From Salimicrobium halophilum (GTDB lineage Bacteria; Bacillota; Bacilli; Bacillales; Halobacillaceae): a stretch of DNA of 64,000 bases. Positions 1 through 8,918 of the stretch are shown here, piece by piece (within the stretch, counting starts at the first letter, position 1; each line of letters opens with the position of its first letter). A program made the position numbers and the translations under genes. The stretch spans positions 82,849 to 146,848 of the forward strand of contig NZ_FNEV01000003.1 in the NCBI RefSeq assembly GCF_900100295.1, written 5' to 3'. The notes under the pieces are model-generated. The model was not told the DNA's origin. It saw only the letters and a program-made list of their open reading frames with translations, and ran no database searches.

Positions 1-102
1 GCTGACGATGAGGACGATGCCGAAGACGAAGAATCTGATGCTGACGATGAAGACGATTCCGAAGATGAAGAATCTGATGCTGACGATGAGGACGAGGATT
101 CT
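1..102 (+). repeat. 39-bp in-frame tandem repeat coding for acidic residues
   Basis: Two complete 39-bp units (1-39 and 40-78) and a partial third (79-102) encode ADDEDDAEDEESD, ADDEDDSEDEESD and ADDEDED. The array may continue upstream of the window. The unit keeps the reading frame, so copy number changes would only alter the length of the acidic stalk. Confidence 0.85.
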
Positions 103-693
103 GTAGTATCTGAAGAAGAGGAAGAACAGGAAGAGGAAGAACTCGACCGTATGGACGATGGAGTCAATAGCCTTTCCGGAAAACTTGGTGCTCAGGAAAA
201 CAAACTGGGAGCTGTAGAAAATCAGCTTAGCGCCCTTAAGGATTGGGTCAATAAAAAAATCGGTTCAGAAACGGAGCTTGAGTTCATGACGGAGCTTGAA
301 GAAGAACTCACAGAAAAACGTCAGGACGTCAAAGAATTACAAGAGCTTTTAAAAGAAAATGAGCAAGAAGTGAAAGAAAATGTAGAGCAGGAAGAGAAAA
401 AAGAGATAGATGAAAAAGAAACGACCGATGAACATAAAGCATGGAGTGTTCAATTCAGCACAGCTATGAGCCAGGAAAAAGTCGATGCACTGAACTTCTT
501 CGTGTTCGATAAAAATATGGAACTGGTCAGTGTCGATGCCGTTTATAACGCTGAAGAAGATGTCGTAAATGTTGTTCCGGATCAGCCTTATACTAAAGGA
601 GAGCAATACACGCTTGTAATTGCACAATCCTTTGATCAGCAGGAAAACGTGAACTTGAAACAAGCTGTCCAGATGAACTTTACGATCAAATAA
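1..693 (+). CDS. Acidic repeat / coiled-coil surface protein with SbsA-type Ig-like domain (5' partial)
   Basis: The frame is open from the first base, so the true start lies upstream of the window. The visible 230 residues have three parts. First comes an Asp/Glu-rich tract made of 13-residue repeats (ADDEDD[AS]EDEESD). Next, roughly residues 50-140 form a charged, heptad-like region probably making a coiled coil. The last 85 residues (from WSVQFSTAM to MNFTIK) match the SbsA_Ig/Big_5 pattern: W-x-V-x-F near the start, then a Y-x-x-G-x-x-Y-T-L-V-I strand, then a closing F-x-I strand. The same domain occurs in three other proteins of this window (11067-12443, 12468-14201, 20049-20837). Extracellular or cell-wall location is inferred from that domain and the acidity; no signal peptide can be seen because the N-terminus is missing. 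No enzymatic motif is visible. Confidence 0.8.
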   Translation, partial: ADDEDDAEDEESDADDEDDSEDEESDADDEDEDSVVSEEEEEQEEEELDRMDDGVNSLSGKLGAQENKLGAVENQLSALKDWVNKKIGSETELEFMTELEEELTEKRQDVKELQELLKENEQEVKENVEQEEKKEIDEKETTDEHKAWSVQFSTAMSQEKVDALNFFVFDKNMELVSVDAVYNAEEDVVNVVPDQPYTKGEQYTLVIAQSFDQQENVNLKQAVQMNFTIK

Positions 694-712
694 AATAGCA
701 GTTCCAAAAAGG

Positions 713-750
713 AAGCAGCACCGCACATAGCGCGGTGCTGCTTTCTATTT
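713..750 (+). terminator. Rho-independent terminator, probably bidirectional
   Basis: A perfect 12-bp stem (713-724 AAGCAGCACCGC, 732-743 GCGGTGCTGCTT) with a 7-nt loop follows the stop codon at 693 by 20 nt and is followed by a T-rich run. It also sits beyond the convergent gene ending at 770. Confidence 0.9.
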
Positions 751-769
751 CGAACTCAAGTTCTAAACA

Positions 770-1141
770 TCAGCTGATGTCTTTTTCTACTACTCCTAAA
801 CTCAAGAGCAATGTCTTTGCATCATTATTCAAATATCCTCTCGTTTCTGATTTCAAGAAAAGCTTTTCCTTGCCTTTCAGGAACATCTTGAGCGCCCTTA
901 CATCGAATCTACGGGCATAGGTATTAACGACTTGAATCTCTCCGATCTCCTCTCTAGTTAAAGATTCTTCCCCTTTTTCTCTCTGATTCAAAATGTGTTC
1001 TAAAATTCCCCGTGCATTCCTGCTCAGTTTATGTTTTTGGTCTGTCACTTCGGTCAGATTTACTTCGATATATTTTCTGGCAGAAGAAAAATCAAGTTCT
1101 TCCGTCTTCTCATTGATTGTTTCTATTACATTTTTCTTCAT
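770..1141 (-). CDS. Hypothetical protein of about 123 residues
   Basis: I do not recognise this small, charged, soluble protein. It has no signal peptide or membrane segment. It appears mostly helical, and the middle (LSRNARGILEHIL through LTREEIGEIQVVNTYARRF) has the feel of an all-alpha regulatory fold, but no named domain can be assigned. An ATG at 1150 directly abuts the AGAAGGG Shine-Dalgarno sequence (1151-1157), so the ATG at 1141, with 9 nt spacing, is the better start (MKKNVIETINEK). It stands alone: it is convergent with the acidic surface protein and the next gene on its own strand ends at 4377-side promoters far upstream. The coding assignment rests on the RBS and the lack of any other frame. 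Confidence 0.6.
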   Translation of the reverse strand: MKKNVIETINEKTEELDFSSARKYIEVNLTEVTDQKHKLSRNARGILEHILNQREKGEESLTREEIGEIQVVNTYARRFDVRALKMFLKGKEKLFLKSETRGYLNNDAKTLLLSLGVVEKDIS

Positions 1142-1273
1142 TCTCTTCATCCCTTCTACGGTACGAGGTCTTCATTTAAGTATATAATACCACTCCAAAA
1201 GTCATTGAAACTCGATATATAAATCAATTTACTCTAACACGGTTCTTATCGACTGATTCCTTATAACTATTTA

Positions 1274-1309
1274 GTGGAAAAGAAAAATTCCTGTCGATAG
1301 ACAGGAATT
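1274..1309 (-). terminator. Terminator of the ligase-like/nhaC operon
   Basis: A perfect 10-bp stem (1286-1295 AATTCCTGTC, 1300-1309 GACAGGAATT) with a GATA loop overlaps the stop codon of the antiporter gene. On the minus strand it is followed by a TTTCTTTTCC run. Confidence 0.85.
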
Positions 1310-2771
1310 AATCAGGTTTCACTTCTTCTCCATGTTTTCCTTTATAACGGAGTCCCCAACCAGTCCATGCAGCGACGAACATGACAATCAGTAGCCCCCA
1401 CCCCTGGAATACAAATGGGAAGACCTCTACTGGTGAAACAACGGGAACAAATTCATAGTTCTCCGCTGCACTCTGGATCGTCGTCCAAGCGATGAGTACT
1501 CCTGCACTCCACGGGAAGATATAACCAAGTGCCGATGTAACCGTATCAAGGAAATTCGCGCGGCGATAAGGGTGGATATTCATCTCTTCCCCTATTTTCC
1601 TTACAAACGGCGCTGCCGCAATCTCAGCAGCTGTATTGATTGTTATGAACATATTGAGGAAAGCGACAATCCCAAACATCGTAAGTTCCGCTCGACGCGC
1701 AACGTTTTTGATGATGCCGAGAAAGAAGTCTTTGATTTTATCCATCGTACCTGCCGCTTCCATCAGATGAGCAGCAGCCATGATGAATAGAATCAGAATC
1801 GCCATGTTGAAGTATCCACTGATTCCTTCAATCAAAGCACCTTCGATGACAGCATCACCGGATGCATTCTGGTAAATGTGCAGCACGTCCGTCAGTGGAA
1901 TGTCCATAAACAGAATAAATACAATGACTGCAAGGATTCCCCATGTGAGGGACGTAATCAGATGCTGGCCGCTCAGCGCAAGGTAAAGAACGAGAGCGAA
2001 CGGGATCAGCATAAGCAGCCCGCTTGCAGTAACTTCATTTTCAAGCTGGTTGATAAGGGCGGCATCTCCCATATCTCCGCCTCCACCTGTGAGGAAAAAC
2101 AGGATGACGGCAGGAATCGCAGCAGTCACCGAATACTTGAAACGGGATCGTACAACTCCGGGTACATCTGCATCCTGTGTCGTCGCAGAAACGATCGTCG
2201 TATCAGACACTGGAGCCAGGTTATCACCGAACACAGCCCCACTCAATATCGCAGCGAGCAGGATGACGGGGTCAGCCCCGAGTACGATACCAGCGGGATA
2301 CATCAGTATACCGAATGTAGCAACCGTCCCGTACCCGGTACCGACAGCCGTCGAAAATAAAGAAGCCAGAAGGAAGGTGATTGCTACATAAGCTCCTCCC
2401 TCAAGACCTGTCTGAAAACCGAACCAGATCAGTCCGTCGACCAGTCCCCCTGCAGATAGCAGTGTTGCAAACATACCAGCCCAGAACCAGGCGATGATGG
2501 CAACAATCCCTACCGGTTGTGCCATACCGTTGATAAGCGCTTGTGCGTAATCCGCCCATTTGGACTTTGTGAAAAATAGACCAATGGCGACTCCAATGAC
2601 GATTCCGAGAATCAGTGCCTGTTCGGTAACCAGATTCGTCAGGCTGAGCGTGATCGCCCATATAATGAAAAAGACGAGGGGGATGGTGGCAGCGAATACC
2701 CCGCCACGGAAATCCAGCCGCTTCACTTCGCGGTCCCCTGTCGCTTCATTGATTGTATCCTGATCAGACAT
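1308..2771 (-). CDS. Na+/H+ antiporter, NhaC family
   Basis: A 487-residue polytopic membrane protein with about 11-12 hydrophobic segments, the usual length for NhaC. The motif GAVFGDNLAPVSDTTIVSA around residues 180-200 is the signature of the NhaC family, which exchanges external protons for cytoplasmic Na+ and contributes to alkaline pH and salt tolerance. A short acidic cytoplasmic N-terminus precedes the first segment. The start is set by an AGGAGG sequence inside the end of the upstream ligase-like gene, 8 nt before the ATG. Only one base separates the two genes, so translation is likely coupled. Family assignment is firm; whether it transports Na+ or another solute (NhaC relatives include malate/lactate exchangers) cannot be decided here. 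Confidence 0.9.
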   Translation of the reverse strand: MSDQDTINEATGDREVKRLDFRGGVFAATIPLVFFIIWAITLSLTNLVTEQALILGIVIGVAIGLFFTKSKWADYAQALINGMAQPVGIVAIIAWFWAGMFATLLSAGGLVDGLIWFGFQTGLEGGAYVAITFLLASLFSTAVGTGYGTVATFGILMYPAGIVLGADPVILLAAILSGAVFGDNLAPVSDTTIVSATTQDADVPGVVRSRFKYSVTAAIPAVILFFLTGGGGDMGDAALINQLENEVTASGLLMLIPFALVLYLALSGQHLITSLTWGILAVIVFILFMDIPLTDVLHIYQNASGDAVIEGALIEGISGYFNMAILILFIMAAAHLMEAAGTMDKIKDFFLGIIKNVARRAELTMFGIVAFLNMFITINTAAEIAAAPFVRKIGEEMNIHPYRRANFLDTVTSALGYIFPWSAGVLIAWTTIQSAAENYEFVPVVSPVEVFPFVFQGWGLLIVMFVAAWTGWGLRYKGKHGEEVKPD

Positions 2772-2772
2772 C

Positions 2773-4209
2773 TTACTCCCCTCCTCTATTCAGCAATGGC
2801 CATTTCGATTTGAACCTAGTGAACACATAGCCAAACAGCAAGAAATACATCGTAGAGAATGCTTTATCTTCCCATAGATTATACACAAGAGAACTAACGT
2901 ATACCCCGAGGAGGAGCGCCAGAACCAGTGGTGCTTCTTTCACATCTTTTCTGGCTTTCCACAACACTGTAAGCATTCCAAGGAGGAATACAGCAAAAGC
3001 AATTACCCCGAGAACCCCGGTTTGGGCGATGATCTGAATATACTGGTTATCCGAATAAGTATCGCGAGGAATACCGTAATCTTCATACAGCGGAGATACA
3101 TAGCTTTTCGTAGCGGAATCTCCGAATGTCCCAAACCCTGAGCCGGCTACAGGGTAGTCTCTGAATATCTCAAAACCTTTCATAACGATGAATAGTCTTC
3201 CGGAAGTCATACTTAATTCCAACGTACTCCGGTCGAACGTTTCTTTTAACCGGTCAGAATCGGAATCATCTTCAGCCTTACGATCCACCTGTCCGCGATC
3301 CGTCGTAGCTACCCAGTCTGCAACGGTATTCGTCGGCAGAACGACAAGAACATAGGCTATAATCATTGCTCCCGCCAGATATGCGATTCCCTTCCAGTGT
3401 CTTGTAAGAACAAAGTAGACGACAACTCCTACGCCGATCCCTATAAAGGTTCCACGTGAATAAGTCATGATCCATGCACCAGCCATAAGGACGAGAGCAA
3501 TACCGATAAGTACTTTGAGAGCTGTCTTATGTTGCTTGAATAACAATCCGACCGTAACAAGCAGACCGAACGTCAGGAAAGTCGCCAGTACGTTCGGGTT
3601 GTCCATCAATCCATAAATACGGGAACTGTTCGTCGGAGAAAGGAACCTTTCCACCCACGCTTCCGGCATAAGCAGCGTTCGAGTCGACATCTTTTCGATG
3701 ATCCCCTGAATACTCAAAAGAAGTGCCGAGAAAAAGGTGACCCACATCAAGCGTGTTTTGTCCCCTTCTTTTACACCGATCAGACGTACGATATAAAAGA
3801 CGAAGTATGTGATCATAAACGCGCGGACTTGAAATACCAGAGCGACTGGAGAGACTCCCGTCAGGAACCCTGCTCCGAATCCGATTATCAGAAAAGCGAA
3901 AAATCCGTATTCAAACGGGTGAAAGGAAAACCAACGTTTCCATTCTTTCCTCGTATCCCACAACACGCGGGCAAGCGCGGCCAGAATCATAAGATCCCCG
4001 GTAAGGCGTAATGCCGGCGTCAATTCCTTCAAAAAGGATCGCGTAGCAAAATAGGGAATCAGCGCCAGCAAACTCTCCCGCGGCTTCAAAAACGAGAGTA
4101 CGACGGCCGCTAACGTTACAGCGTATCCGACCATCGGAACCGGTATAATAACTCCTATCAGAAACAGGGCGACAAATACAAGCACCCATTTGTAATCCAT
4201 CCATTTCAT
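2773..4209 (-). CDS. O-antigen ligase / Wzy polymerase-like membrane protein
   Basis: A 478-residue protein with about 11 membrane segments and one large extracytoplasmic loop (roughly residues 285-385, charged, RGQVDRKAEDDSDSD then GSGFGTFGDSATKSY). This is the architecture of the Wzy_C/O-antigen ligase superfamily (PF04932), where the loop carries the catalytic residues. The YSRGTFIGIGVG segment and the GSGFGTFG motif after the arginine-rich part support it. In Gram-positive bacteria such proteins polymerise or attach exported polysaccharides or wall polymers, but the substrate is unknown. No other polysaccharide genes adjoin it; the downstream gene is nhaC, one base away. The ATG at 4209 has GAGAGGG 8 nt upstream. 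Confidence 0.75.
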   Translation of the reverse strand: MKWMDYKWVLVFVALFLIGVIIPVPMVGYAVTLAAVVLSFLKPRESLLALIPYFATRSFLKELTPALRLTGDLMILAALARVLWDTRKEWKRWFSFHPFEYGFFAFLIIGFGAGFLTGVSPVALVFQVRAFMITYFVFYIVRLIGVKEGDKTRLMWVTFFSALLLSIQGIIEKMSTRTLLMPEAWVERFLSPTNSSRIYGLMDNPNVLATFLTFGLLVTVGLLFKQHKTALKVLIGIALVLMAGAWIMTYSRGTFIGIGVGVVVYFVLTRHWKGIAYLAGAMIIAYVLVVLPTNTVADWVATTDRGQVDRKAEDDSDSDRLKETFDRSTLELSMTSGRLFIVMKGFEIFRDYPVAGSGFGTFGDSATKSYVSPLYEDYGIPRDTYSDNQYIQIIAQTGVLGVIAFAVFLLGMLTVLWKARKDVKEAPLVLALLLGVYVSSLVYNLWEDKAFSTMYFLLFGYVFTRFKSKWPLLNRGGE

Positions 4210-4251
4210 GTTTAAAACCCTCTCTAAAAAACTTTGCTTCTTCTATCTACT

Positions 4252-4285
4252 TTTGCAGACGAAACATCAACCTTTCGTCTGCAAA
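4252..4285 (-). promoter_or_regulatory. Perfect 13-bp inverted repeat upstream of the ligase-like gene
   Basis: TTTGCAGACGAAA (4252-4264) and TTTCGTCTGCAAA (4273-4285) form a perfect dyad with an 8-nt centre, 43 bp upstream of the ATG at 4209. No T-run follows on the minus strand, so it is not a normal terminator; a repressor operator or leader hairpin is more likely. Confidence 0.5.
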
Positions 4286-4330
4286 GAAAATACCAGACTT
4301 CATTATAAATCATTTAGTCTGTGTTATCAG

Positions 4331-4370
4331 CAAAAAATTAAGGTCAGGTTCCTTTTCAGGAGACCTGACC
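4331..4370 (-). terminator. Terminator of the SLH/phosphodiester glycosidase gene
   Basis: GGTCAGGT (4342-4349) pairs with ACCTGACC (4363-4370), extended by a TCCT/AGGA inner stem. On the minus strand it is followed by TTAATTTTTT. It begins 6 nt after the stop codon at 4377. Confidence 0.85.
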
Positions 4371-4376
4371 CTTCAC

Positions 4377-7064
4377 TTACTGTAAGGCACGGTACAGAAA
4401 CACACTGAATTCTGTTCGAGTCAACGGTTCAGACGGACGATAAGTCCCATCATTGAACCCCTGGGTGATGTTATTTGCTGCCAGAGCCCTGATCGCATCA
4501 TAAGCGAAACTGTTACTGTTATTGTCTGAGAAGTACGATTCCCCGTCACTCTCCAGATTGAAAGCCCGTTGCATGATCACTGCCATCTCTGCTCTGGTCA
4601 AAAGACCGGTACGATCATAAATCTCACCGCCCTGCTTCCCTTGAATGATTCCGGCTTCGTAGGCAGCTGCGATGTAATCATAAAAACGATAGCTCTCAGG
4701 CACATCAGAGAATCCCGGAGACGCCACATCTTCTGTATCAAGATCCAATGCTCTTGTCAGAAGAATTGCCGCCTGCAGGCGATCGAGCGGACGATTCGGC
4801 TTGAACGTTCCGTCCGGATACCCACTGATGACACCCTGATTTACAAGGGTCGAAACTTCTGTTTCCGCCCAGAAAGAAAGTCCCGTATCTTTATACGAAG
4901 CTTCTTTATAGTCCATATCGTAAATAGCTTTCACATCATCGAGATACACATGACCTTCCTGGGATCCTGAAAGGTTCAGGGAATCTATAGAAATCGGGAG
5001 ATCCATCGATTCCGGAAGCGTAGCTTCTACGTACTTCCAGCCATTCCAGTTTACATTCTCGGTCAACGTAATCTCGGCTGTTTCTCCGTCTGTATCTTCG
5101 AATACCGCAGAAAGCGTTTCTCCCTGAGCATTTCCGAATACGCGGAGACCCAGTTTTTTCACAGGGCCACTGAGGCGATAGTTATCTGCGAAAGAGATTG
5201 CAGCTGTACCGTCCGCAGTATCATAACTCCATTTCACGGAATAATTTCCTTCGTAAGAGAACTCTTTCTCTGATAGAGAGAGTGTCGAGTCTGCATCTCC
5301 TTCTATGAATTTCAATGTTTCCATATTATGAAGATTACTTGCTTCCCCACCGACTTTCACCGGGATCCTTTTTGTAATATTTCCGTAGGAAGCGACGATT
5401 TCACCTTCCGCCGGGTAATTAACAGCCTCAAAAGTCCCATTCTGGATGGATCCGATATCACCTTTGGTAGTCCATTCAATTGAACTTGCTCCGGTAACCA
5501 CTTCGGAACCGTCCTTGGCTGTAGCACTCACCTGAAGCATTTCAGTCTGCCCGGGAGCTACATTCAAGGCAGAAGGAGCGACGGTGAGCGATTGCAGCTC
5601 GTCGACGACCTCAACACCAAACTCCCGAACCGCTTCACGGTAGGTGGCTGTAATCGAACCCTGACCTGTTGTTTGGGCTGTAAACGTGTTCCCGTTAAAG
5701 TTCCCTTCGATTCCACTCACGTCGTAATCAAGTTCACTGATATTGAAATCAAGCGGATTCCCATATTCATCCATCACGTAATGAGGGGTAAAAGAAAGGC
5801 TGCTTCCTTTCAGCATCTTCTTCGTATGGGACGGAGTGATGACCAAGTTCTCCGCATCGCCTTCAGGTGCAGTCGATACTCCCATCAGAATCGTGGATAC
5901 GTATCTCTCCTGCCCATCCGACGGACTGTTAGATACAACAACATTCTCTTTGCCGAGCTGACGGATGGCCATAGTTGTCGAACCGCCACCGTCCATATTG
6001 AGTGCCGCTTCAGCTCCTAATTCATTTGCGATATAATCCGCAAACTGGGAAAGATTCATCCCGTTGCTGTGGGATTGGCGTCCATCGACGGTGACAAAGT
6101 ATACTTCTCCTCCGTCCTCATCCACAGCTACTGCCGACCGTGGAGCAACTTCTCTGGCACGGGAGCTTCCCGGATCTATCGAGAGATCCACTCGCCCGTC
6201 TTTTACAAGCTGAGGTCCTCCGGCAAGCATGAAGGACGATTCTTCCCATTTCTCATCGATATCCACGGAAAGCTCGATCTCATCACCCATGGCCAAAGGG
6301 CGTAAACCTACCAGACCCTGACCGTGAGCAGAAAGGACGAAGCCATTTTCAGGAATCGTAGCCGACTGCGTCGTGCCGTAATCCCGGAAGCCGACAACTT
6401 CCGCTTCGATGGTAGAGCCGAATTCAAGATCCATTTCTTCTCCTTCCGTCACTTCAAACACAACTTCTTTTCCGTAAGGGTTCGTTTCTGTTGTGCTTGA
6501 CGGATTGCTCGGAGTGAACATGATCAGGCTATTGTCCGAACGCTGTTTGTTTGTACTTGTAATTGTATATGTTTCTTCATTGAAATCGAAGGAAAGGTCG
6601 AGATCGTAATGGTCGATCATCCCCTCCCCGTTTCTGTCTATACCGAATGCAATCGGTTCATTTACATACTGATCGCGACCGGAAGCCACAATACCTGCAT
6701 TTACAAGTCGATTCTTATACGAAATCAGATACATAGGCAAAAGATCCGTATTGAAAAATGAACCGTTCATCGCTGAAACTACCTGCCTCTGTGGCTGTAT
6801 GTATGAATTCGCGTGATCCGATGTCCGCTGTAACCTGTCTAAAGGATTCGGAATACCGACATGAACCTCTGTAAAGGGATCCGTAATATCCATCGTCGAA
6901 ATCTGCACTGCATCTCCAGAATACCTGTCCTTCGTGAACGTTACTCCGTCACTGATAGATACCGTCGAAGCTTCAGCAACCCCTGTACCAGCAAGCGGGA
7001 GAATAGCTAAAACTACAAGCAGCATCCATCGCAACATGACTCTTCTTTGTTGTCTTTCTCTCAC
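4377..7064 (-). CDS. SLH-domain surface protein with phosphodiester glycosidase (NAGPA) domain
   Basis: An 895-residue exported protein. A signal peptide spans about residues 1-32 (ending VAEAS). Residues 90-395 match the phosphodiester glycosidase family (PF09992): MNGSFFN at 99-105, FMLAGGPQLVKDGR, then PRSAVAV and NMDGGGSTTMAIR around 356-368. Bacterial members hydrolyse or modify sugar phosphodiesters, including exopolysaccharides. Residues about 405-575 resemble two bacterial Ig-like (Big_2) modules, 580-725 a beta-sandwich carbohydrate-binding-like region, and 735-895 three SLH repeats (VSTLVNQGVISGYPDGTFKP and two more) that anchor to pyruvylated wall polymer. The start is GTG, chosen because AAAGGAGG lies 8 nt upstream; no ATG is well placed. 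It is monocistronic, with its own terminator. Confidence 0.85.
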   Translation of the reverse strand: MRERQQRRVMLRWMLLVVLAILPLAGTGVAEASTVSISDGVTFTKDRYSGDAVQISTMDITDPFTEVHVGIPNPLDRLQRTSDHANSYIQPQRQVVSAMNGSFFNTDLLPMYLISYKNRLVNAGIVASGRDQYVNEPIAFGIDRNGEGMIDHYDLDLSFDFNEETYTITSTNKQRSDNSLIMFTPSNPSSTTETNPYGKEVVFEVTEGEEMDLEFGSTIEAEVVGFRDYGTTQSATIPENGFVLSAHGQGLVGLRPLAMGDEIELSVDIDEKWEESSFMLAGGPQLVKDGRVDLSIDPGSSRAREVAPRSAVAVDEDGGEVYFVTVDGRQSHSNGMNLSQFADYIANELGAEAALNMDGGGSTTMAIRQLGKENVVVSNSPSDGQERYVSTILMGVSTAPEGDAENLVITPSHTKKMLKGSSLSFTPHYVMDEYGNPLDFNISELDYDVSGIEGNFNGNTFTAQTTGQGSITATYREAVREFGVEVVDELQSLTVAPSALNVAPGQTEMLQVSATAKDGSEVVTGASSIEWTTKGDIGSIQNGTFEAVNYPAEGEIVASYGNITKRIPVKVGGEASNLHNMETLKFIEGDADSTLSLSEKEFSYEGNYSVKWSYDTADGTAAISFADNYRLSGPVKKLGLRVFGNAQGETLSAVFEDTDGETAEITLTENVNWNGWKYVEATLPESMDLPISIDSLNLSGSQEGHVYLDDVKAIYDMDYKEASYKDTGLSFWAETEVSTLVNQGVISGYPDGTFKPNRPLDRLQAAILLTRALDLDTEDVASPGFSDVPESYRFYDYIAAAYEAGIIQGKQGGEIYDRTGLLTRAEMAVIMQRAFNLESDGESYFSDNNSNSFAYDAIRALAANNITQGFNDGTYRPSEPLTRTEFSVFLYRALQ

Positions 7065-7231
7065 ACGTTTGTCCTCCTTTGATAATTGACGACTATAATA
7101 GACGTTTTTCCTATTAAATTATAAACCTATCTCCAGATAAATCCAATAGGTCGAAAGCCGATTCCTTGAAGATCATTCAGGACTTCATGCATGTGTCCTT
7201 ATAATGTAGAGGATTCTATCGTCTTCCAGAC

Positions 7232-7269
7232 AAAAAATAGAAGCTGCCTCATAGGGCACGCTTCTATTT
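7232..7269 (-). terminator. Terminator of the SLH/DUF4855-like gene
   Basis: AAATAGAAGC pairs with GCTTCTATTT, with an inner TGCC/GGCA stem, overlapping the end of the gene at 7264. On the minus strand the hairpin is followed by a T-run. Confidence 0.85.
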
Positions 7270-8847
7270 CAAGGTTTCATATAATTTTTGGTAAAGCTCC
7301 CGATATCCCGGGTAGGAATCTTTGGCTAAACGATAAATTTGCTGGAAATCCTGATACACAAGGGTAGATTGATCGTTCACTTCATAGTTCTCGAGAAAGT
7401 CGAGATACCTATTGAAATTATCGACTCCCTCCTCATATTCGGCAGGTTTATGAGAAGGTATTTCTATATTGATATTCGTTCCATACATCTGCACCATTTG
7501 CATGATTTCGTGAAGTTTCATAGCAGATGCTTTCCCATGTTCTCTAAAAGCGTTCGGTTGTAAGTATGCGCCGTCAAACCCATATAATTCCCACTCTTTC
7601 AGATTAGTGGTTTTCGCATGCGGGGAATAGATGAAAGAATGACCACGAGCTTCTAGCTCCGCACTTACATCCATGACCAGAAGTTCGTCCTCTGCGGAAA
7701 TGACCGTTTCGTTCGCCCAATAAAAACCTTTAAGTTCAAGGTTGTCGTAACCGGTTTTCTCCCACATACTTTCTGCTTTCTTCACATACCAGTCTACCCA
7801 GGATGCCCTGGCAGTTCTCGTGTTCGTGATGCGTTCATTGTTTTCTCCTATGATAACCCCCTCATCTTTCGGATAAGGAATCATCAGGTACACCTCTCTC
7901 GATTCGCCCAATGCACCGGCTGCCCGGTTAAGAGAACCCAGCATGGAAGTTGAGAATGCCTGATTCAGAAACACCTGCCAATCCCTATAGTTCAGGTCAT
8001 TCGAATCCTCTTCCAAATATCCTTTCTGAGCATCGTTGTATCGATCCAGGACGATAAATGTATCGAAGAAATCGCCGGCGTAGCTTCCATCCTCTTCCTG
8101 ATAGTTGATGTAAGGCTTCAATTGCTCCGGCGTGTAGTTCCCTTCATATAATAAGACACCTTCATCAAAAGGAGCAGAAACTTGTGCCAGAGCTCCCGCT
8201 TTCATATCAGGACGCACAATCGCACCTTCCTGATCAGAGGCAGCATCAATGGCTTCCTGACGAGTTTCGAATGTTCCCGCAGATTTTCCTTCCTTGAACA
8301 CTTCATATTCAAAAGGTGTCTGGAAAACTCGCGTCATAAACGTAGCAAATTGTGCACGATTCACCGGAACTTCCGGCTTGAATTCTCCATCGCCGTATCC
8401 TTGAGTAATAGCGAACGTATTCATGGCATCCACATACTTGTAATAAGGGTGTTTTTCAGATACATCGGGAAAATGGCTGTGAGCGTTGCCTTCGATGTTG
8501 TAAGCTTTAGCCAGCGCACGAGCCATGTCTTTCCTTTTCAACGCTTCATATGGACGGAATGCGGAATACGGTTCGTGAAATAAATTTTCATCCAATACGG
8601 CGCGGACCGGGTCTCCCTCATAACCGAGAGCCCGCTTCAGCATAATAGCTGCCTGTTTTCTCGTTATGTATGCCCTCGGCTTGAAATCTCCTGTACTATA
8701 TCCATTGATGATCCCTTTTCCTGATAGGAACTCGATTTCATCATGAGCCCAGTGATGGAAATCTACATCCGTAAAAGATTCTTTCGCAGATACCGGACCA
8801 GTGCCAAGCAATATCCCGGTCAGTACCAGCATAATTATTTTTTTCAT
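7264..8847 (-). CDS. SLH-domain surface protein, DUF4855-like
   Basis: A 527-residue exported protein. A signal peptide (MKKIIMLVLTG to PVSA) is followed by three SLH repeats over about residues 25-175; the first contains FTDVDFHHWAHDEIEFLSGK and the third ends in MTRVFQT. A short segment (YEVFKEGKSAGTFETRQEA) links them to a region of about 310 residues resembling DUF4855, a domain often joined to SLH repeats in Bacillales and possibly glycoside-hydrolase-like. In it, FDTFIVLDRY, YLMIPYP, LKGFYWANE and YSPHAKT are the conspicuous conserved-looking motifs; the acidic residues in FYWANE would be candidates for catalysis, but this is a guess. GGAGGGGG precedes the ATG. It is separated from its neighbours by terminators on both sides. 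Confidence 0.75.
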   Translation of the reverse strand: MKKIIMLVLTGILLGTGPVSAKESFTDVDFHHWAHDEIEFLSGKGIINGYSTGDFKPRAYITRKQAAIMLKRALGYEGDPVRAVLDENLFHEPYSAFRPYEALKRKDMARALAKAYNIEGNAHSHFPDVSEKHPYYKYVDAMNTFAITQGYGDGEFKPEVPVNRAQFATFMTRVFQTPFEYEVFKEGKSAGTFETRQEAIDAASDQEGAIVRPDMKAGALAQVSAPFDEGVLLYEGNYTPEQLKPYINYQEEDGSYAGDFFDTFIVLDRYNDAQKGYLEEDSNDLNYRDWQVFLNQAFSTSMLGSLNRAAGALGESREVYLMIPYPKDEGVIIGENNERITNTRTARASWVDWYVKKAESMWEKTGYDNLELKGFYWANETVISAEDELLVMDVSAELEARGHSFIYSPHAKTTNLKEWELYGFDGAYLQPNAFREHGKASAMKLHEIMQMVQMYGTNINIEIPSHKPAEYEEGVDNFNRYLDFLENYEVNDQSTLVYQDFQQIYRLAKDSYPGYRELYQKLYETLK

Positions 8848-8918
8848 ATCTATCCCCCCTCCACTATTTATCGTATGAAAGATGTAAAAATGAAGACATC
8901 CCGCTTCAAATAATCATC

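Noticed and set aside
1-102. CRISPR-like repeat at the left edge
   Set aside because: The 39-bp units are contiguous, in frame and coding for acidic residues, with no spacers.
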